A DNA stretch of 64,000 nt, from NCBI GenBank assembly GCA_001770415.1, contig MEQX01000028.1:1-64000 (forward strand), given 5' to 3'. The notes under the pieces were generated by a model. It was not told where the DNA came from and made no database searches. It saw nothing but the letters and a program-made list of their open reading frames with translations. This DNA is from Betaproteobacteria bacterium RIFCSPLOWO2_02_FULL_63_19. Its GTDB lineage: Bacteria > Pseudomonadota > Gammaproteobacteria > Burkholderiales > SG8-39. A program made the position numbers and the translations under genes. Of the stretch, positions 6,937 through 16,216 are shown piece by piece; within the stretch, counting starts at the first letter, position 1, and each line of letters starts with the position of its first letter.

Positions 6937-9816
6937 TTACATCCGGTGGAAAAGGGTCTTGATGCCGGCTGGAGCGGGTTCCGCGCACCGATGATTCAGT
7001 GACCGCAGAATTCCGTCCAGCACCAAGTCCAACTCCTTGCCCACGTCTTCGGCAAGGAAGCGCAATACCAAGTAGCCGTTCTGCTGCAACAGCCGATCCT
7101 TACGCCTGTCGCGGCGGTACGCGACGGGATCGGCGAGATGCTGCGCGCCATCCAACTCCACGGCCACACGGGCATCGGCGCACAGTAGATCGACCTCCAG
7201 ACTTCCGACAGCATCGAACGCAATCGGCAGCGAAACATTGAGGCGGAATCGGCCTTTGGTTTCCGGCAGAGTCTGCAGGCGCCGGTAGAGAAACGCTTCG
7301 GTCGCGCTCCGGGCTCGGTCGACACCGTCGGCATCTGCAGGCACCGTCCTGGCAACGTGCAGGAACAGGCTCGCAAGCGGCGTGTCGACTCCGTCGCGCA
7401 CGAGCCTGCGCACGCTGGCAGAGTAGTCGCGCTTCCAGAACGGATCGGAAGGCAATGGCACATCGGCAGGCCACCCCGGGATGGCGCTCGCAGGCAGGAT
7501 GGCCCTGTAGCCAATTGCTTCATAGCCGCGGCAACGCCGGTCGAACATCCGCGCCAGCATGGGCACGTTGAGATCTGCATAGTCGTAGATGCGCACGTCG
7601 CGCTTGCCTTCGTAGAGGCGGTGCAGCCGGCCGGCGTACTGGGCGATGGTGCCTCGCCACGAAACAGGAAGCGTCAGAAACAACGTGTCCAATCGTGGAT
7701 CGTCAAATCCCTCTCCTACGTGCTTTCCCGTTGCCAGAACGACCCTGGCCTCCTCGCGCGGAATGGCCGCCAGCCGGGCGGCCATCGATTGCCGCTGTTT
7801 CTTTCCCGTCCGCGCTCGCAGGACCACCACGTGAGGGACACTTGTGACGAGCCCGCGCTCGAGGCGATCGAGGTGGTCGTTGCGCTCCGTGAGCACGAGG
7901 GGCGAACGCCCGCCGCGCACAGACTCGATGACATCCTCGCAGATGCGGCGGTTGCGCAGCTCATCGCCGACCAGCTCCTGGTACAGAGCCAGAAACTCGA
8001 CGCGCTTGTCCGAATCGGCTTCCCTGATTGGCTGAAAGTTCGTCGGGTGCGCAATGACGAGATGCTCGAAAGGCCGGCTTGCCGCCTGCACCTTTGCATT
8101 CACACGGTGGCGAACGGGTCCGCACTGCATGAAGATGATCGGATGGTGACCGTCCTTTCGCGCGACGGTCGCCGAAAGCCCCAGGACAAACCGCGCCTTG
8201 ATCCGACGCGCCACCTGCTCGAAGCCCGGTGCCGACAGGTGATGACACTCGTCGACGATCACGTGGCCATACTCGCCCACGCGATCATCGACGACGCCTT
8301 TCCTTACGAGACTCTGGATGACGGCAACGTCGAGCTGCCCGTTCGCTCGGTTTCGCCCGCCGCCGATTCGACCGATCGCCTTCGCCGGCACGCCGAGGAA
8401 CGCTGCGAGTCGCTCGATCCATTGGTCGAGCAGTTGCCGCCGATGCACGAGCACGAGCGAGTTGACGCCGCGCGCTGCTATGAGCCAAGCAGCGACCACG
8501 GTCTTTCCGAACGCCGTCGTGGCGGCCAGTACGCCGGTGCCGTGAGCCAGCATTGCTTCTGCAGCGGTTTTCTGCTCGGGCCGGAGCTCGCCCTGGAAGC
8601 TCACTTGCAGATGTCGCCCGGCGTAGCGCTCGTCGCGAACGGCCGGCCGAATACGCAAGTCGGTCAGGACATCGTGAACATCGTCGAAGCAGCCTCGTGG
8701 CAGACCGATATGATGCGGGTGGTCCTCGGCACAGGCGATCACGCGCGGCCTGTCATACGTGGACAAGCGCATCGCCTGCGCCTTGTAGAACTCTGGATTC
8801 TGAAACGCCGCCAGGCGAAGCAGCCGGTTTCGCAGAGCCGGATGCAGACCTTCTTTGGCGATATAGATCTGATTGCCGAAAACCAGCTCCAAGGTCTGAG
8901 GCAGCTCACCCGCAATCGGCGCTTCCAAGCGGCGGCGCGATGGGGGTGCCGTCCACGGCTCTTCTTCTCCGTCCTCCTGGGGCGGTAGACGCACGCCGAG
9001 GACGCGACCGCGTCGTTCCGCTTCCTGGACAATGCCTTCGATTTGAGTTCGGCCTATCCTCCGCAGGCCTGCAAGAAATGCCCACTGGTCATCCCAAGGG
9101 ACGAAAAGCTCATCGAGGAAGACACTGTTGCCCTCTTCGCGCGGTCCCTTCTGCAACGGCAGGGCAATCAGATTGCCAAATCCACCTAGCGGCATGGTGT
9201 CTTGATTTGGAAATAGACGGTCGTAGGAATCCAGTCCGACGTCGGGGCGCCCTTCCATCGTTTCCGTCAAAAGGTGGGACCCTAGTCGTCGGGCCAGCGC
9301 TGCCGGAACGGCATCCTCGAAGAACAGCCAGACGTGCCCGCCTCGTCCGGAGCGCGAGCGCTCGAGCGCGGCCGGCAGATGGGCGCAACGGCAGGCCTCG
9401 ACAAAGGCCCCCGCATCCGCGCGCCAATCGGCCTTGTCGAAGTCGACGGCCAGAAAGAAGCAGGTTTCGTCCGCGAGCAGCGGATAGATGCCCGCGACGA
9501 AGGGTTGGCCATCAGCGTCGCAGCCGCACAGGTGCCAGCGGATAACCTCGTCGCTCAGCGGAAGGAATCGCCGATGAGGACACACAGCGCACCTGATGCG
9601 CGGCTTCTCGCAGATCCCACGCACCCACTCGTTGGCGCATGCGGGTGCGTACCCAGATCTGCCGGTCTTCCGGTTCTCGAATCGCCGCGCGTACACATCA
9701 TCGCGGCCGCGGAACAATGACCGGAACAGCGCGATCTTCGCCTCGGGCAACGATGTTCGATCGACGAGGCCGAGATCTATTGGGTTCGACTCAGGTTGCA
9801 TCACCGGCGTGGACAC
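6937..9816 (-). CDS. Single-chain AEP primase-SF2 helicase-DUF559 nuclease
   Basis: 959 residues with three modules. Residues about 20-250 are an AEP primase of the TOTE conflict-system type: zinc-ribbon cysteines 60, 69, 76 and 79, catalytic DFD at 125-127, RGGH at 158-161, and FGNLIALPLQ at 213-222. Residues about 400-760 are an SF2 helicase: Walker A TTAFGKT (433-439), DECHH (522-526), LSAT (547-550) and QYAGRLHR (726-733). Residues about 835-945 are a Vsr-like DUF559 nuclease: EVDLL, VELDGAQH, then a basic/acidic run. All modules look intact. The start is GTG 9816 or ATG 9801, neither with a clear ribosome binding site. Proteins of this kind are proposed to defend against mobile DNA; that role is inferred. 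Confidence 0.82.
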   Translation of the reverse strand: MSTPVMQPESNPIDLGLVDRTSLPEAKIALFRSLFRGRDDVYARRFENRKTGRSGYAPACANEWVRGICEKPRIRCAVCPHRRFLPLSDEVIRWHLCGCDADGQPFVAGIYPLLADETCFFLAVDFDKADWRADAGAFVEACRCAHLPAALERSRSGRGGHVWLFFEDAVPAALARRLGSHLLTETMEGRPDVGLDSYDRLFPNQDTMPLGGFGNLIALPLQKGPREEGNSVFLDELFVPWDDQWAFLAGLRRIGRTQIEGIVQEAERRGRVLGVRLPPQEDGEEEPWTAPPSRRRLEAPIAGELPQTLELVFGNQIYIAKEGLHPALRNRLLRLAAFQNPEFYKAQAMRLSTYDRPRVIACAEDHPHHIGLPRGCFDDVHDVLTDLRIRPAVRDERYAGRHLQVSFQGELRPEQKTAAEAMLAHGTGVLAATTAFGKTVVAAWLIAARGVNSLVLVHRRQLLDQWIERLAAFLGVPAKAIGRIGGGRNRANGQLDVAVIQSLVRKGVVDDRVGEYGHVIVDECHHLSAPGFEQVARRIKARFVLGLSATVARKDGHHPIIFMQCGPVRHRVNAKVQAASRPFEHLVIAHPTNFQPIREADSDKRVEFLALYQELVGDELRNRRICEDVIESVRGGRSPLVLTERNDHLDRLERGLVTSVPHVVVLRARTGKKQRQSMAARLAAIPREEARVVLATGKHVGEGFDDPRLDTLFLTLPVSWRGTIAQYAGRLHRLYEGKRDVRIYDYADLNVPMLARMFDRRCRGYEAIGYRAILPASAIPGWPADVPLPSDPFWKRDYSASVRRLVRDGVDTPLASLFLHVARTVPADADGVDRARSATEAFLYRRLQTLPETKGRFRLNVSLPIAFDAVGSLEVDLLCADARVAVELDGAQHLADPVAYRRDRRKDRLLQQNGYLVLRFLAEDVGKELDLVLDGILRSLNHRCAEPAPAGIKTLFHRM

Positions 9817-9920
9817 CGCTGAGTCATGGCTATTTCACGCCAGCAATCCGGCAATCCCACTTCAACGACTGGTTCCCGCACTACGCGGTCGCATAGGAAA
9901 GCTGGCACATCGCAGCCACT

Positions 9921-10235
9921 CTATGCGACAGCTTCAAGACCCCGCTTCCGCACGAGGTGAAGCAGCTTCAGCGCCGTTCCGGTGGGGCGCTTCTGACCGA
10001 TCTCCCACTTCTGAACGGTCGATACACTGGTGTTCAGCAACGCCGCGAATACCGCCTGGCTGACCCGAGACTGCTCCCGAATCTTTCTGATCTTGCTCGG
10101 CGACAGCGGCTCGACCGGCGGCAGACAAAGGCGGTCAAATTCCCGCAGCGTAACCTGCTCCATCACTCCGGCGCGATGCAGCCCCTTGGCCGTGTCGTGC
10201 ACGGCCTCAAGAATCGCCGATTTCGTCTTGCGCAT
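9921..10235 (-). CDS. HTH antitoxin of a RelE-type toxin-antitoxin pair
   Basis: 104 residues from the ATG at 10235, which has GGAGG nine bases upstream. The C-terminal half is a Cro/C1-type (YiaG/HigA-like) helix-turn-helix: LSPSKIRKIREQSRVSQAVF then a second helix ending STVQKWEIGQKRPTG. It overlaps the upstream toxin gene by 29 bases, the toxin-first order of HigBA/MqsRA-like systems. It should bind the palindrome at 10627-10645. The primase-helicase gene begins 104 bases downstream on the same strand, so the toxin-antitoxin promoter may also feed that gene. Confidence 0.82.
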   Translation of the reverse strand: MRKTKSAILEAVHDTAKGLHRAGVMEQVTLREFDRLCLPPVEPLSPSKIRKIREQSRVSQAVFAALLNTSVSTVQKWEIGQKRPTGTALKLLHLVRKRGLEAVA

Positions 10236-10602
10236 CGCAATCAACCTCCATCAATTCACCTGCACGTTGTGCGACACTCAACCCTGGCGCCGACAGTGAC
10301 AACAGGTACGAGGCCAGTTTCTTCAGTGCCTCTTCCTCGTCCTTGTCGATATTGCTCCGGACATTCTTCGGAAAACCGAAGACAAAAAACCACTTACCGC
10401 CCCTGTTCGTCGCGACCAGTGTCCGGTATCCGCCACTCTTGCCCTGCCCGGGACGGGCTATGCGCTTCTTCAGTAACCCGCCACCGAGATCGGCCTCATA
10501 CAATCCAGCCTGCATTTCGCGCACCGCTTTACATAGGGTACGAGTGCTCAAGCCTTCCTTCCTGGCCCAACGGTCGAACCATCGGGTCTTGTAGATCGCC
10601 AT
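10207..10602 (-). CDS. RelE/HigB-type toxin
   Basis: 131 residues from the ATG at 10602; upstream in-frame codons run into the promoter. The pattern MAIYKTRWFDRWARKEGL, LGGGLLKKRIARPGQGKSGG and WFFVFGFPKN resembles the RelE-like family (COG4737 type) whose members act as mRNA interferases. The basic segment KKRIARPGQGKSGGYRTLVA fits an RNA-binding face. It is the first gene of a toxin-antitoxin operon with a strong sigma-70-like promoter and a palindromic operator directly upstream. Confidence 0.8.
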   Translation of the reverse strand: MAIYKTRWFDRWARKEGLSTRTLCKAVREMQAGLYEADLGGGLLKKRIARPGQGKSGGYRTLVATNRGGKWFFVFGFPKNVRSNIDKDEEEALKKLASYLLSLSAPGLSVAQRAGELMEVDCDAQDEIGDS

Positions 10603-10624
10603 CCCATACCTCCCGACGCGAATA

Positions 10625-10653
10625 ATTATAGCACTAAGTGCTATACATTGCAA
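10625..10653 (-). promoter_or_regulatory. Toxin-antitoxin promoter with embedded palindromic operator
   Basis: On the minus strand TTGCAA (10653-10648) and TATAAT (10630-10625) are separated by exactly 17 bases. The perfect 19-base palindrome TATAGCACT-A-AGTGCTATA (10627-10645) fills the spacer and overlaps the -10 box, so a bound repressor would exclude RNA polymerase. It lies 23 bases before the toxin ATG. Confidence 0.7.
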
Positions 10654-10763
10654 GACTGACGTTTGTGTGGTGCAACTGGGAGGGAGCGCGAATGGGCGGA
10701 TTTGGGTGACCTGCGTCGCGTCGCCAGCGTCTCCGCGACGAATGAATCCAAGGGAGATGCCGG

Positions 10764-10906
10764 GTTTGCCGTCATTCGTTTATCGCGTGCCGATCGTGCG
10801 TAAGCCCGTGTCGATGCACGTTTTTTGCCGCGATTTTTACCGTCACGGTCCGAAACGAGCTGACGGTAAAACAATTCATCAACCCACCGCGGAAAATTTA
10901 CAGTCA
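10764..10906. repeat. Cluster of TTTACCGTCA-like repeats near guaA
   Basis: Copies at 10764-10773 (TTTGCCGTCA), 10836-10845 (TTTACCGTCA), 10861-10870 (same, inverted) and 10897-10906 (TTTACAGTCA). The first copy shares 13 of 14 bases with 6005-6018 at the opposite end of the island. The roughly 450-base region 10603-11056 contains no credible gene; it holds these repeats, the toxin promoter and the 10-base repeats next to guaA. Confidence 0.5.
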
Positions 10907-10923
10907 AATTGTTCCGCTTGCAG

Positions 10924-11050
10924 GCGATAGCTGGCGATAGTCCCTGAACGCTCGGGTTCCGTCTTTGAGCGCCTATTAATTATTCAAATCAATAGCTTCG
11001 CCGCATTTTGGCACTCAAACCGATAGACTGCGATAGATCGCGATAGATGG
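10924..11050. repeat. 10-base-phased GCGATAG repeats beside guaA
   Basis: GCGATAG occurs at 10924-10930 and 10934-10940, and CGATAGA at 11021, 11031 and 11041. Within each group the period is exactly 10 bases, one helical turn. The last copy ends 10 bases before the guaA stop. Such phased sites next to a core are typical of recombination directionality factor or integrase binding, though no protein is identified here. Confidence 0.45.
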
Positions 11051-11056
11051 CGAAAC

Positions 11057-11066
11057 CTACTCCCAC
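11057..11066 (+). repeat. Putative proximal att core inside guaA 3' end
   Basis: CTACTCCCAC spans the guaA stop and the last codons. It is identical to 5924-5933 and is the other half of the direct repeat flanking the island. Confidence 0.5.
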
Positions 11067-12646
11067 TCGATTGTTGCCGGGGGTTTTCCAGAGATATCGT
11101 ACACGACGCGATTGATGCCGCGTACCTCATTGATGATCCGGTTGGAGACACGTGCCAGAAGCTCGTACGGCAGCTGCGCCCAGTGTGCAGTCATGAAGTC
11201 GGTCGTTTGCACCGCCCGAAGGGCGATAACGTGGTCGTAGGTCCGTCCGTCACCCATGACGCCCACCGAGCGCACCGGGAGGAAAACGGCAAAAGCCTGT
11301 GCCGTCATTTCATACCAACTCGCCTCCCCGGTGCCTCCCGCCAGTCCAGTCCGACGCAGCTCGTCGATGAAGATTGCGTCAGCGTATCTGAGCATTTCTG
11401 CATACTCGCGCTTGACTTCACCTAGAATTCTCACTCCGAGTCCGGGGCCCGGGAACGGATGACGGTACACCATATCGCGGGGCAACCCGAGCGCCAAACC
11501 CAGCTCCCGCACCTCGTCTTTGAACAGTTCGCGCAGTGGTTCTAGCAACTTCAAGTGCAGCGTATCGGGCAGCCCTCCGACGTTGTGGTGCGACTTGATC
11601 GTATGTGCCTTCTTTGTCTTGGCGCCCGCGGATTCGATCACGTCGGGATAGATCGTGCCCTGCGCCAGCCACCTGACGTCGGTAAATTTGGCCGATTCCT
11701 CCTGGAACACGTGCACGAATTCGCGGCCGATGATCTTGCGCTTCTGCTCCGGGTCCGTAACGCCGGCGAGTCCTCGCATGAAGCGCTCGCTCGCATCGAC
11801 CAGATCGACCCTGACGCCGAGGTGACGGGCAAACGTTTCCATCACCTGTTCGGCCTCGTTCAGCCTGAGCAGGCCCGTGTCGACGAAGACGCAGGTCAGC
11901 CTGTCGCCGATCGCGCGGTGAATTAGCGCCGCGGCGACCGACGAATCGACACCGCCGGACAGCCCGAGCAGCACTTCGTCTTGACCAACCTGCGCTCGAA
12001 TTCGCTCGATCGCCTCGGCGACGTAGTCAGGCATATTCCAGTCCCGACGGCAGCCGCAGATGTCGCGCACGAAACGGACGAGAATCGCCGTTCCTTGTTT
12101 GGTATGCGTAACTTCGGGATGAAACTGAACGCCGTAAAAGCGGCGCGATTCGTCGGCCATAGCCGCAATCGGCGTGGATTCGTTGCTGGCGATGACGCGA
12201 AACGCCGGTGGCAGCGCGGTGACTTTGTCTCCGTGGCTCATCCAGACATCCAGCAAACCGTGATTTTCCGAATTCACGCGGTCCTGAATGCCGTCGAACA
12301 GCCGCGAATGACCCCTGGCACGCACCTCTGCATAGCCGAATTCGCGCACCCGCGACGTTTCAACGTCGCCGCCCAGTTGCGCGGCCATGGCCTGCATTCC
12401 GTAACATATTCCGAGGACCGGTACTCCAAGTTCGAAAACCGCCTGCGGCGCTCGCGGCGTGTCGTCCTCGGTCACGGAGGCCGGTCCCCCGGAAAGGATA
12501 ATTCCTTGAGCTGCGTACTCGCGCACGAACGCGTCGCTCACGTCGTATGGGTGAAGCTCGCAATAGACCTTCGCCTCTCTGACGCGTCTGGCGATGAGCT
12601 GCGAGTATTGCGCGCCGAAATCGAGAATCAGGATCTTGTCGTGCAT
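11057..12646 (-). CDS. guaA: GMP synthase (glutamine-hydrolysing)
   Basis: 529 residues from ATG 12646; an in-frame GTG four codons earlier is possible. It converts XMP to GMP with ATP and glutamine, the last step of guanine nucleotide synthesis. The N-terminal class I glutaminase has the nucleophile Cys81 (GICYGMQ) with His176 and Glu178 (FHPE). The ATP pyrophosphatase P-loop [11 protein letters not shown] follows near residue 235, then the C-terminal dimerisation domain ending TIEWE. It lies 75 bases downstream of guaB. The last bases are duplicated at 5924-5933, marking the island edge; the coding sequence itself is full length. Confidence 0.97.
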   Translation of the reverse strand: MHDKILILDFGAQYSQLIARRVREAKVYCELHPYDVSDAFVREYAAQGIILSGGPASVTEDDTPRAPQAVFELGVPVLGICYGMQAMAAQLGGDVETSRVREFGYAEVRARGHSRLFDGIQDRVNSENHGLLDVWMSHGDKVTALPPAFRVIASNESTPIAAMADESRRFYGVQFHPEVTHTKQGTAILVRFVRDICGCRRDWNMPDYVAEAIERIRAQVGQDEVLLGLSGGVDSSVAAALIHRAIGDRLTCVFVDTGLLRLNEAEQVMETFARHLGVRVDLVDASERFMRGLAGVTDPEQKRKIIGREFVHVFQEESAKFTDVRWLAQGTIYPDVIESAGAKTKKAHTIKSHHNVGGLPDTLHLKLLEPLRELFKDEVRELGLALGLPRDMVYRHPFPGPGLGVRILGEVKREYAEMLRYADAIFIDELRRTGLAGGTGEASWYEMTAQAFAVFLPVRSVGVMGDGRTYDHVIALRAVQTTDFMTAHWAQLPYELLARVSNRIINEVRGINRVVYDISGKPPATIEWE

Positions 12647-12721
12647 GAGCGAGGACACCCTCGAGCCGCGACAGGCGATGAGCGGCGATCCCCGGGAAGC
12701 ATTGCTGCCCGCGCGGACACC

Positions 12722-14281
<1,560 letters not shown>

Positions 14282-14319
14282 TTATGTTGTTTCATCAACA
14301 GGTTACGAAGGCGGTGATC

Positions 14320-14808
14320 ATGTTCAGAGTGCTGGCGTTGTGCGTTCTGTGGGCTTTCGCGATCGCTGCGCAAGCGCAGGTGCACAAGTGCATCGACGCA
14401 AGCGGAAAGACGACTTACAGCCAGTCACCGTGCCCTGCCGGAACGAAATCGGGCGCAGTCAGCCGTACGGTGCCTCCGGCTCCACCGCCCTCGGCACAGG
14501 CGGCTGGCAAGGGCGCTGCGAAGGACGCCAAGGCGTCGGGCCCCAAGACCGCGGCGGAGTTGGAGCAGGAATTTCGCAAGCGCAAGCAGGAGCAGGAGAA
14601 GGCTACGGAAAAGGATGCCCAGGAACGGGCCAATGCGAAAACGCGCGAGACGAATTGCCGAAACGCCCGTCTGCATGTCGCTGCGCTGGATTCCGGAGCC
14701 CCCTTGGCCCGTATCGACGCGAGGGGAAACCGCAGCATTATTGACGAAAGTCAGCGCAAGCAGGAGCGGGTTTACGCGCGCAAAGCCGTCGAAGAGTGGT
14801 GCAAATGA
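14320..14808 (+). CDS. Secreted DUF4124-domain protein
   Basis: 162 residues. A signal peptide ends near AAQAQ, followed by VHKCIDASGKTTYSQSPCPAG, the DUF4124 signature with two cysteines common in proteobacterial periplasmic proteins. The middle (about 75-115) is a charged, probably coiled-coil Lys/Glu/Gln-rich segment, and two further cysteines lie near residues 119 and 161. ATG 14320 has GAAGG upstream. It is transcribed divergently from guaB. Function is unknown. Confidence 0.75.
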   Translation: MFRVLALCVLWAFAIAAQAQVHKCIDASGKTTYSQSPCPAGTKSGAVSRTVPPAPPPSAQAAGKGAAKDAKASGPKTAAELEQEFRKRKQEQEKATEKDAQERANAKTRETNCRNARLHVAALDSGAPLARIDARGNRSIIDESQRKQERVYARKAVEEWCK

Positions 14809-14878
14809 CTTATGGCTACTAGGGCGTTTAACGCTTTATCTTCTGGCCAATAAGTTCGATTCTGTGTGAGTTCCCTTG

Positions 14879-14951
14879 GGCCGTCGTATGGGCGTGACGG
14901 CCGCGAATCCATAGAGCTGAGCGGGAGCAAGACTCCCGGTACCTTCCCGCT
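14879..14951. terminator. Hairpins between convergent genes (weak terminator)
   Basis: Two inverted repeats lie between the convergent DUF4124 gene and rnfH: GGCCGTC (14879-14885) with GACGGCC (14896-14902), and AGCGGGA (14920-14926) with TCCCGCT (14945-14951). Neither has a clear T-run, so termination is only suggested. Confidence 0.35.
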
Positions 14952-14970
14952 TTCCCGGTCGGGGACAGAC

Positions 14971-15273
14971 TCAAGCCATGGCGCGTTTCCGTGCCGAGGC
15001 CGCCCGCCGACGTCTCGCCTCCTTCGGATCGGCTTGCAGCGGCCGGTAGATTTCCACGCGGTCTCCGTCCCTCAGAGGCGCAGCCTGGGATACCAGTCGC
15101 CCGAAAATTCCTACCCGATTCCTGTTCAGGTTGATTTCAGGGTATTGCTCGAGCAAGCCGCATGCACGAACGGCATCACCGACGGTGCTGCCCATAGGCA
15201 GATTCAGCCGGCAGCGAACCGGTGTTACGGGCGCCCCGTACACCACTTCGATATGCATGTTGGGCGCCTTCAC
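14971..15273 (-). CDS. rnfH: RnfH-family ubiquitin-fold protein
   Basis: 100 residues. The segment IEVVYGAPVTPVRCRLNLPMGSTVGDAV and the later FGRLVSQAAPLRDGDRVEIYRPL match the RnfH/YfjF family, a beta-grasp protein. The C-terminal tail DPKEARRRRAASARKRAMA is strongly basic, as in the family. The GTG start at 15273 overlaps the ratA stop (GTGA), so the two are translationally coupled; ATG 15258 is an alternative. The ratA-rnfH pair opposite smpB is widespread in beta- and gammaproteobacteria. Its molecular role is not settled. Confidence 0.88.
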   Translation of the reverse strand: MKAPNMHIEVVYGAPVTPVRCRLNLPMGSTVGDAVRACGLLEQYPEINLNRNRVGIFGRLVSQAAPLRDGDRVEIYRPLQADPKEARRRRAASARKRAMA

Positions 15274-15707
15274 CGTCGCGCGTAGATTCTTTCGGCGCGC
15301 CTAATGAATGCGTCGACGAAACTGTTGCCGATATGCTGAAATACCGGGCCAATCAACTTGGCGAGCAGCCTGTTGGATATTTCGTATTCCAGACGGAACT
15401 CGATCTTGCAGCCCTCACCGGAAAGTGGTGTGAACTGCCAGTGCCCGCGCAGATGCCGGAAGGGCCCCGATAGCAACTCCATTGCTATCATGCGGCTTGG
15501 TACGTTTGCATTTTCCGTGGTAAACGACTCGCGTATTCCATGGAAATTGACGTGCATAGTGGCCACGGTGCGCGTACCCTCGCGAACCGATATCTCGGCG
15601 CCACTGCACCAGGGAAGAAACTTCGGATAGGACTCGATATCCTCTACCAGCGCGTACATCTTTTCCGCGCTGTAGCCTACCAGAGAAGAACGACTGATCG
15701 TAATCAT
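15270..15707 (-). CDS. ratA: RatA/COQ10-like START-domain protein
   Basis: 145 residues. The motif SAEKMYALVEDIESYPKFLPWCSGAEI and the C-terminal GPVFQHIGNSFVDAFIRRAERIY are characteristic of the polyketide cyclase/COQ10 fold. E. coli RatA was described as a ribosome-association toxin, while eukaryotic homologues bind coenzyme Q; which applies here cannot be told. ATG 15707 is the family-consistent start; the longer frame to 15776 would overlap smpB. It is divergent from smpB with 36 bases between starts and is followed by rnfH. Confidence 0.88.
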   Translation of the reverse strand: MITISRSSLVGYSAEKMYALVEDIESYPKFLPWCSGAEISVREGTRTVATMHVNFHGIRESFTTENANVPSRMIAMELLSGPFRHLRGHWQFTPLSGEGCKIEFRLEYEISNRLLAKLIGPVFQHIGNSFVDAFIRRAERIYARR

Positions 15708-15743
15708 GGTTACTAGAATTCTACGTCGATACCGGGAATTCAG

Positions 15744-16190
15744 ATGAGCATCGTCGAAAATCGCAAAGCGCAACATGACTACTTCATAGAGGAGCGCTAT
15801 GAGGCAGGACTTGAGCTGCAGGGCTGGGAAGTCAAGGCAATACGAGCCGGACGCGCCCAGCTAAAAGAAGCCTACGTTATCGTTAAAAATGCGGAAGTCT
15901 ATCTAATCGGAGCACATATAACGCCACTCGCCGCGGCCTCGACTCACGTCAACGCAGACCCCACGCGCACCCGAAAGCTGCTGCTTCATGCTGAGGAAAT
16001 TCGTCGCCTCATCGGTAAAGTAGAACGCGCCGGTTATACGCTTGTGCCACTTGATCTCCATTATTTCCGCGGCCGGGTCAAGCTCAGCGTAGGACTGGCG
16101 CGGGGGAAAAAACAATATGACAAACGCGAGGCGGAGAAGAAAAAGGAATGGCATCGCGAGCAGCAGCGCCTGATCAAGGCGAGGCGATAA
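15744..16190 (+). CDS. smpB: SsrA-binding protein SmpB
   Basis: 148 residues. SmpB brings tmRNA to stalled ribosomes for trans-translation. Visible family features are [38 protein letters not shown] near the N-terminus and the basic C-terminal tail that mimics an mRNA codon-anticodon partner ([17 protein letters not shown]). Length is normal. No ssrA gene is recognised next to it in this window. Confidence 0.96.
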   Translation: MSIVENRKAQHDYFIEERYEAGLELQGWEVKAIRAGRAQLKEAYVIVKNAEVYLIGAHITPLAAASTHVNADPTRTRKLLLHAEEIRRLIGKVERAGYTLVPLDLHYFRGRVKLSVGLARGKKQYDKREAEKKKEWHREQQRLIKARR

Positions 16191-16216
16191 CTGCCTTGCC
16201 GGTCCGCGGCGCCGCG

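Larger units (their letters stand above)
5924..11066. mobile_element. Integrase-less genomic island at the guaA 3' end
   Basis: The last ten bases of guaA (11057-11066, CTACTCCCAC including the stop) recur in the same orientation at 5924-5933, and 13 of 15 bases match if extended. Read in the guaA direction, the distal copy encodes a GuaA-like ending (IIGWE then stop versus TIEWE then stop). The 3' end of guaA is a known integration hotspot for islands and phages. The enclosed 5.1 kb is all accessory: VapBC, a primase-helicase-nuclease and a RelE-type toxin-antitoxin pair. No integrase or excisionase frame is visible, so the element is decayed or mobilised in trans. Confidence 0.6.

Noticed and set aside
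7357-8988. 543-codon open frame on the plus strand
   Set aside because: It is antisense to the primase-helicase gene, shows no family motif, and has composition typical of a shadow frame in GC-rich DNA.
10641-10907. 88-codon minus-strand frame in the island end, considered as an excisionase or integrase remnant
   Set aside because: It runs through the repeat cluster and the toxin promoter, with no helix-turn-helix or recombinase motif.
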